Source: Clostridiales bacterium (GTDB taxonomy: Bacteria > Bacillota > Clostridia > Lutisporales > Lutisporaceae). From it: a stretch of 11,272 nt of DNA. Location: NCBI GenBank assembly GCA_012842725.1, contig DUSG01000202.1, positions 1-11,272 on the forward strand, read 5' to 3'. Shown one piece after another: positions 6,065 to 11,272 of the stretch. The notes beneath the pieces were generated by a model. The model saw nothing but the letters and a program-made list of their open reading frames with translations, ran no database searches and was not told the DNA's origin. Position numbers and translations under genes: made by a program. The first letter of the stretch is position 1. Each line of letters starts with the position of its first letter.

Positions 6065-7504
6065 ATGACAAGAAGAGAAACAGACCACGTTACTTCAGAA
6101 GTTATAAAACAACAAAATGAAATAATAGAAAGAATAAGACAAAACAATGAAAATGAATACCAAAAAACCGGTAGAATGAAATATTACCGGGTAATAACCT
6201 ATGGATGTCAGCAGAATAATTCTGATTCTGAAAAACTAAAAGGAATGCTTAGATTAATGGGCTATAATCAGACAGAAAATAATGAAGAAGCAGATGTAAT
6301 TTTGTTTAATACATGCTGTGTTAGAGAAAATGCAGAGATGAAGCTATATGGAAATATTGGCGCTTTGAAAGGCTTAAAGAAAAAAAAGCCTGATCTTATT
6401 ATAGGTGTATGCGGTTGTATGATGCAGCAGAAACATGCTGTGGATATGATAAAAGAAAAGTACAGTCATGTAGATTTAATTTTCGGAACACATAATATTT
6501 ATAAGTTCCCGGAAATTTTTGAAAAAGCGTTACATGAAAAATATACTCTAATAGATATTCTGGATACTGATGGTTTTATAGTTGAAAATATTCCTGTGGA
6601 AAGAGATGAAAAACATAAAGCATGGGTAACCATTATGTATGGTTGTAACAATTTTTGTTCATATTGTATAGTTCCTTATGTAAGAGGTAGAGAAAGAAGC
6701 CGCAATCCTGAAGATATTATAGAAGAAATCAGGAGTCTGTCACAAGATGGATGTAAGGAAGTAATGTTATTAGGGCAAAATGTTAACTCATATGGAAAAG
6801 ATTTAAAAATCGGATTTGATTTTGCTGATCTCTTATATAAAATTAACTCTATTGATGGAATTGAGAGAATACGATTTATGACTTCTCACCCCAAAGATTT
6901 GTCAGATAAATTGATAAAGGCTATGTGTGAATGTTCTAAAGTTTGTGAGCATTTACATCTTCCTTTTCAAGCAGGTAGCAACAAAATATTAAAATTAATG
7001 AATAGGAAATATACAAAAGAAGAATATTTGGAAAAAGTAAATAAAATTAAGGAAGCTATACCTGGAATAGCTTTGACAACGGACATTATTGTTGGTTTCC
7101 CAGGAGAAACTACCGAAGATTTTGAAGAAACTTTGGATGTAGTAAGAAAAGTAAGATTCGATCAAGCGTTTACGTTTATTTATTCAAAACGAGAAGGTAC
7201 AGCAGCAGCTAAAATGATGGATGTTATAAGTGAAGAAGAAAAGCGTAATAATTTTAATAGATTAGTTGAGGTGCAAAACCAAATTTCAAGAGAGATTAAC
7301 GAAAGTTATAAAGATAATATATATGAAGTATTAGTAGATGGCCCCAGTAAAACTAATAAAAATATGTTAACAGGAAGAACAAGAACCGGCAAAGTTGTTA
7401 ATTTTAAAGGCGAGGCTAAAATCGGAGAATTAGTTAATGTAAAAATAAATGAAGTTCATTCCTTTTCTTTAAATGGAGAAATTGTTATCAATAACCAGAG
7501 TTAA
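6065..7504 (+). CDS. miaB: tRNA-2-methylthio-N6-isopentenyladenosine37 synthase MiaB
   Basis: This 479-residue radical-SAM methylthiotransferase adds the 2-methylthio group to i6A37 of tRNAs that read UNN codons. The N-terminal UPF0004 domain carries the auxiliary-cluster cysteines Cys48 (YGCQQN), Cys84 (NTCCVREN) and Cys118 (CGCMMQ). The radical-SAM domain has CNNFCSYC (194-201, the CxxxCxxC motif) followed by IVPYVRGRERSR. A TRAM RNA-binding domain covers about 413-476. QQN after the first Cys and the VRGRERSR stretch favour MiaB over the related MtaB and RimO. The 38 residues before the conserved YRVITYGC are charged and helical; such an extension is common in clostridial MiaB. ATG 6065 has GAGG at 6052-6055. 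The gene lies 19 bp after livF and is probably co-transcribed with it. The reading frame ends inside the terminator hairpin (7493-7517). Confidence 0.95.
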   Translation: MTRRETDHVTSEVIKQQNEIIERIRQNNENEYQKTGRMKYYRVITYGCQQNNSDSEKLKGMLRLMGYNQTENNEEADVILFNTCCVRENAEMKLYGNIGALKGLKKKKPDLIIGVCGCMMQQKHAVDMIKEKYSHVDLIFGTHNIYKFPEIFEKALHEKYTLIDILDTDGFIVENIPVERDEKHKAWVTIMYGCNNFCSYCIVPYVRGRERSRNPEDIIEEIRSLSQDGCKEVMLLGQNVNSYGKDLKIGFDFADLLYKINSIDGIERIRFMTSHPKDLSDKLIKAMCECSKVCEHLHLPFQAGSNKILKLMNRKYTKEEYLEKVNKIKEAIPGIALTTDIIVGFPGETTEDFEETLDVVRKVRFDQAFTFIYSKREGTAAAKMMDVISEEEKRNNFNRLVEVQNQISREINESYKDNIYEVLVDGPSKTNKNMLTGRTRTGKVVNFKGEAKIGELVNVKINEVHSFSLNGEIVINNQS

Positions 7505-7517
7505 TCTCTGGTTTTTT
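7493..7517 (+). terminator. Intrinsic terminator at the end of miaB
   Basis: AACCAGAG (7493-7500) and CTCTGGTT (7506-7513) form a perfect 8-bp stem around the loop TTAAT. The run of six T at 7512-7517 shares two bases with the stem. The miaB stop codon TAA (7502-7504) lies in the loop, and the left arm encodes the last residues Asn-Gln-Ser. Upstream, read-through units (livHMGF-miaB) should end here. Confidence 0.85.
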
Positions 7518-7543
7518 GCTATTTTTAATAATTTTGCTATAAT
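7516..7543 (+). promoter_or_regulatory. Extended -10 sigma-A promoter for mutS-mutL
   Basis: TTGCTA (7516-7521, 4/6 match) lies 16 bp upstream of a perfect TATAAT (7538-7543), which is preceded by TGC (7535-7537), the TGn extended -10 element. Transcription would start near 7550, about 20 nt before the mutS ATG. The -35 overlaps the last two T of the miaB terminator. A dyad GCTATA-N5-TATAGC (7536-7552) covers the -10 and start point, and TTTTGCTAT occurs twice (7514-7522 and 7532-7540). Confidence 0.7.
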
Positions 7544-7568
7544 TGATATAGCAGGAAAGGGTGATAAA

Positions 7569-10166
7569 ATGTCACAATTAACGCCAATGATGAAGCAATA
7601 TATGGAGATTAAAAAACAGCATATGGATAAAATTGTTTTTTTTAGATTAGGTGATTTTTATGAAATGTTTTTTGATGATGCTATCATAGCTTCTAAAGTT
7701 CTCGATATTACTTTGACTGGAAGAGATTGTGGCATGGATGAAAGGGCACCGATGTGTGGCATTCCTTACCATGCTGCAGATACATATATAAGAAAATTAA
7801 TAGAAAATAATTATAAAGTAGCAATATGTGAACAAGTAGAAGATCCGGCTTTAGCAAAAGGCATAGTGAAAAGAGAAATTATAAAAATAATAACGCCTGG
7901 TACTGTGACAAGCAGTATAATGCTGGATGATAAGAAAAATAATTATTTAGCTTCTATATACAAATCTGAATCCGATATAGGATTATCCTATATTGATTTA
8001 TCTACTGGAGAATTTTATTCAACAGTTATAGATAATGATAGATGGAATTTTGTTATCGACGAGGTTAATAGATTAAGTCCATCAGAGATTTTAATGAATA
8101 TTGATGAGCCATCTATAAGTTCTGCATATAAAAATAGTAACATATTGGATAAAAGATATTATAATCTTAATGAATGTACTCAAAGATTAAAAATCCAGTT
8201 TAAAGTAGAGACAGTAGAAGGTTTAGGACTTGATAAAGAAGCAGCCGTTAAAGCTTCTGGTGCGATACTGTTATATTTAGATGAAACTCAGAAAAATTCA
8301 TTATTAAATATTAATAAGATTAAATGCTATAATATAACAAACTATATGATATTGGACAAAAACACAAGAAGAAATTTAGAATTAATTGAAACTATAAGAG
8401 ATAGAAACAAAAAAGGTTCTTTACTTTCAATTTTAGATAAAACAAGTACATCAATGGGAGCTAGATTACTTAGACAATGGATAGAAAAACCACTCCTATC
8501 AGCAGAAGAAATTAACAATAGATTAGATGCTGTAGAAGAATTATATAATAAATATCTTCTGAGAGAAGAACTTAAAGAATATTTAAAATCAGTATATGAT
8601 ATTGAACGACTGGGAAGCAGAATAGCATTAGGTACTGCAAATGCAAAAGATATGATTTCATTTAAAAACTCATTGGTGAATCTTCCTAACATAAAAAGTG
8701 TTCTTTCAAATTTCAAAAGTCTAATACTAAATAATTTATATAGAAATTTTGATGATTTAGCTGATTTGTACGATTTAATAGATAAATCAATAAATGAAGA
8801 AGCTCCATATAGTTTAAAGGAAGGAAATCTGATTAAAGAAGGGTACAATGAAGATATTGATAAATATAGAGAGGCATCGAGAAACGGTAAACAATGGATT
8901 ATTGAGCTGGAACAAATGGAAAGAAATAGGACTGGTATTAAATCTTTAAAAATAGGCTATAACAAAGTTTTCGGTTATTATATTGAAGTAACAAAAGCCA
9001 ATATTGACAGTGTACCTGAAGACTATATTAGAAAACAAACTTTAGCTAATGCTGAAAGATATATAACACCTAAATTAAAAGAACTAGAAGACATTGTTTT
9101 AAATTCTGATGAAAAATTAATCGAACTTGAATATGAAGTTTTTATATCAATAAGAAGAGAAATTGCGACTCATATAGGAAGAATACAAGATACTGCCCAT
9201 GCTATAGCAATCTTGGATTGTCTGTGTTCTTATGCTGAGATATCTCAAAATAATGAATACGTTAGGCCTATAGTTGGTGATTTTGATACTATAGAGATTA
9301 GAGATGGAAGGCATCCTGTTGTCGAAGCACAAAGCATGATGAGTGGTTTTGTTCCAAATGACACTTTTATGGATTGTGATGAAAATAGATTTCTTATAAT
9401 AACCGGTCCTAATATGGCGGGTAAATCAACTTATATGAGGCAGATAGCTCTGATTATTCTTATGGCGCAAATAGGATGCTTTGTACCGGCTTCTTATGCA
9501 AAACTCGGTATTGTTGATAGGATATTTACGCGAATTGGTGCATCTGATGATTTAGCTTCAGGCCAAAGTACCTTTATGGTTGAAATGACCGAACTTGCCA
9601 ATATTATAAATAGTGCAACCAAAAAGAGTCTGGTTGTGTTAGATGAAATAGGGAGAGGGACAAGTACATTTGATGGTCTTAGCATTGCATGGGCAAGTAT
9701 AGAATATATATCCGATAAAAGCAAATTAGGGTGTAAGACACTTTTTGCAACTCATTACCATGAATTAACTGAATTAGAAAACAAAATATCTGGGATTAAA
9801 AACTATTATATTGCCGTAGAAGAAAAGGGGAAAGATATTATTTTTCTAAGAAAAATAAGGAGAGGCAGCATAAGTGGTAGTTACGGTATTCATGTTGCAC
9901 GTTTAGCTGGAGTTCCTGAAGAAATAATAGAAAGAGCATATGAAATTTTGGAAGTTATCGATGTAGAAGAAAAAAATACTGAAATTAAAATTAGTGCGAA
10001 AAGAAACAAAAAAGAACCCAAAAATATTTCTGAGGACTTAAATCTTTTTAACTATGCCATTTATGAATTAGCAGAGGAGATAAAGAACATTGATATCAAT
10101 AATATTACACCACTCGAAGCCTTAAATAAATTAAACATGCTTAAAGAAAAAGTAAAATCTCTTTGA
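7569..10166 (+). CDS. mutS: DNA mismatch repair protein MutS
   Basis: This 865-residue MutS1 recognises mismatches and small loops in DNA and signals to MutL. The mismatch-binding domain has the Phe-x-Glu motif in GDFYEMFFDDA (Phe30, Glu32) and GTVT (111-114). Connector, lever and clamp domains follow. The ATPase has Walker A GPNMAGKST (613-621), SGQSTFMVEM (the following ST-rich segment), Walker B VVLDE (Asp692, Glu693) with GRGTSTFDG, and the FATHYHEL segment. A C-terminal tail carries EDLNLF (822-827), like the sliding-clamp-binding QLxLF but with Asp for Gln, and ends in the helix ITPLEALNKLNML. ATG 7569 is preceded by AAAGGGTGA (7556-7564) and begins the family-typical MSQLTPMMKQY. The frame is open back to 7473, but that would lie across the terminator and promoter. 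mutL follows 22 bp downstream. Confidence 0.97.
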   Translation: MSQLTPMMKQYMEIKKQHMDKIVFFRLGDFYEMFFDDAIIASKVLDITLTGRDCGMDERAPMCGIPYHAADTYIRKLIENNYKVAICEQVEDPALAKGIVKREIIKIITPGTVTSSIMLDDKKNNYLASIYKSESDIGLSYIDLSTGEFYSTVIDNDRWNFVIDEVNRLSPSEILMNIDEPSISSAYKNSNILDKRYYNLNECTQRLKIQFKVETVEGLGLDKEAAVKASGAILLYLDETQKNSLLNINKIKCYNITNYMILDKNTRRNLELIETIRDRNKKGSLLSILDKTSTSMGARLLRQWIEKPLLSAEEINNRLDAVEELYNKYLLREELKEYLKSVYDIERLGSRIALGTANAKDMISFKNSLVNLPNIKSVLSNFKSLILNNLYRNFDDLADLYDLIDKSINEEAPYSLKEGNLIKEGYNEDIDKYREASRNGKQWIIELEQMERNRTGIKSLKIGYNKVFGYYIEVTKANIDSVPEDYIRKQTLANAERYITPKLKELEDIVLNSDEKLIELEYEVFISIRREIATHIGRIQDTAHAIAILDCLCSYAEISQNNEYVRPIVGDFDTIEIRDGRHPVVEAQSMMSGFVPNDTFMDCDENRFLIITGPNMAGKSTYMRQIALIILMAQIGCFVPASYAKLGIVDRIFTRIGASDDLASGQSTFMVEMTELANIINSATKKSLVVLDEIGRGTSTFDGLSIAWASIEYISDKSKLGCKTLFATHYHELTELENKISGIKNYYIAVEEKGKDIIFLRKIRRGSISGSYGIHVARLAGVPEEIIERAYEILEVIDVEEKNTEIKISAKRNKKEPKNISEDLNLFNYAIYELAEEIKNIDINNITPLEALNKLNMLKEKVKSL

Positions 10167-10188
10167 CACATAATTAATGGAGGAAAAT

Positions 10189-11272
10189 ATGGGAAAAATA
10201 ATACTTTTAGATGAAAATACTATAAACAAGATAGCAGCTGGTGAAGTTATTGATAGACCAGCATCAGTTGTTAAAGAATTAATGGAAAATTCGATAGATG
10301 CTGATGCTACATCAATCACAGTAGAAGTGAGAAATGGAGGAAAAAACCTGATTTCAGTTATTGATAATGGATGTGGCATCATGAGAGAAGATATTCCTTA
10401 TTTATTTGAACGTCATGCTACTAGCAAAATAAAATCTATAGATGATTTAAACAGAATTATAACATTAGGTTTCAGAGGAGAAGCTATGTCCAGTATTGCT
10501 GCAGTTGCCGATATTGAACTAGAAAGCCAATCAAATGAGGATATACTTGGAACAAGAATCGTAATGCACTCAGGTAAAATAATTGAGAAAAAAGAAATAT
10601 CAACATCAATAGGTACTATTATAAAAGTCAAAAATTTATTTCATAATATACCTGCTCGTTTAAAGTTTTTAAAAAGTGACAAAACAGAATTAACATATAT
10701 TACAGATACAGTTGAAAAAATTGCTCTATCTAATACTCATATATCAATAAAATATATAGTTGATGATAATATTGTTTTTCAGACACCTGGCAATGGTGAC
10801 TTATTATCTGTAATACAATGCATATACGGAATAAAAACAGCGAAATTAATGCTTCCTGTAGAATATTCAAATAGTCTTCTTTCAATTCACGGTTATATAT
10901 CAAAACCAGAACTTAATAAAGGAAACTCTAAGCAAATAATTTTCTCTATAAACGGCCGAATTGTGAAAAACAATCTATTAAAAGAAGCTGCAAAAGCTGC
11001 ATATAAAACTCTTTTAATGAATGATAGGTATCCGATTATTATATTAGATATTAACATTGATCCTGAAAATATCGATGTGAATGTTCATCCAACCAAAGCT
11101 GAGGTTAAATTCACAGATGAAAGAAGCATTTTTAATCTGGTTTATCATTCTATCCATCAAACATTATCAAATAATAGTATTGTATATGGAAGTAATTTAG
11201 ATGATGATAATGTAATTAATATAAAAGAAGCAAATTTCGATAAAACAGAAATGATATATAAGAAAAATGATA
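10189..11272 (+). CDS. mutL: DNA mismatch repair protein MutL, 3' end beyond the window
   Basis: The first 361 codons are present, open to the window edge with no stop or frameshift. MutL couples MutS mismatch recognition to strand removal. The GHL ATPase motifs are KELMENSIDADA (29-40; Glu30 catalytic, Asn34 for magnesium), DNGCGI (59-64), RHATSK (75-80) and GFRGEAMSSIA (94-104; Met100 where Leu is usual). The second domain shows NIPARLKFLKS, FSINGRIVKN and DVNVHPTKAEVKF. The C-terminal endonuclease/dimerisation domain expected in Gram-positive MutL lies outside, so its endonuclease motif cannot be judged. GGAGG (10179-10183) lies 5 bp before ATG 10189. It is 22 bp after mutS and most likely in the same transcript. 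Confidence 0.95.
   Translation, partial: MGKIILLDENTINKIAAGEVIDRPASVVKELMENSIDADATSITVEVRNGGKNLISVIDNGCGIMREDIPYLFERHATSKIKSIDDLNRIITLGFRGEAMSSIAAVADIELESQSNEDILGTRIVMHSGKIIEKKEISTSIGTIIKVKNLFHNIPARLKFLKSDKTELTYITDTVEKIALSNTHISIKYIVDDNIVFQTPGNGDLLSVIQCIYGIKTAKLMLPVEYSNSLLSIHGYISKPELNKGNSKQIIFSINGRIVKNNLLKEAAKAAYKTLLMNDRYPIIILDINIDPENIDVNVHPTKAEVKFTDERSIFNLVYHSIHQTLSNNSIVYGSNLDDDNVINIKEANFDKTEMIYKKND

Noticed and set aside
7473..7568. 32-residue N-terminal extension of MutS
   Set aside because: It overlaps the miaB end, the terminator and the promoter. ATG 7569 has its own ribosome binding site and the standard MutS N-terminus.

Overview
The window is AT-rich (about two thirds A+T by eye), tightly packed and entirely plus-strand. 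It has GGAGG-type ribosome binding sites and the gene order miaB-mutS-mutL. This points to a low-GC Gram-positive bacterium of the Clostridia/Tissierellia type. I cannot name the genus from the sequence. Nothing resembling a phage, insertion sequence, CRISPR array, tRNA or rRNA is visible.

Layout. (1) Positions 118-1740 encode a metallo-beta-lactamase/beta-CASP nuclease-like protein. It is followed 81 bp later by a small protein (1822-2367) that I read, tentatively, as a Rad52/ERF-like single-strand-annealing or ssDNA-binding protein. (2) A 249-bp gene-free stretch (2368-2616) holds a probable sigma-A promoter and a perfect 15-bp inverted repeat. (3) Positions 2617-6045 encode the membrane and ATPase parts of a branched-chain amino acid ABC importer, livH-livM-livG-livF. 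Their junctions are 3 bp, a 1-bp overlap and an 8-bp overlap. No substrate-binding protein gene is present. (4) miaB (6065-7504), for tRNA 2-methylthio modification, starts 19 bp after livF and is probably read through from it. It ends in an intrinsic terminator whose loop contains the miaB stop codon. (5) A strong extended -10 promoter sits directly on that terminator and drives mutS (7569-10166) and mutL (10189 to beyond the window end), the mismatch-repair pair.

The likely transcription units are: MBL nuclease with the small DNA-binding-like gene; livHMGF-miaB; and mutS-mutL, probably continuing outside the window. Most of the window is well-known housekeeping content. The points worth a second look are the unassigned 1822-2367 protein, the hairpin over the livG ribosome binding site, the inverted repeat in the liv leader, the fused terminator/promoter between miaB and mutS, and the altered clamp-binding-like motif in MutS. 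I found no convincing new multi-gene system.
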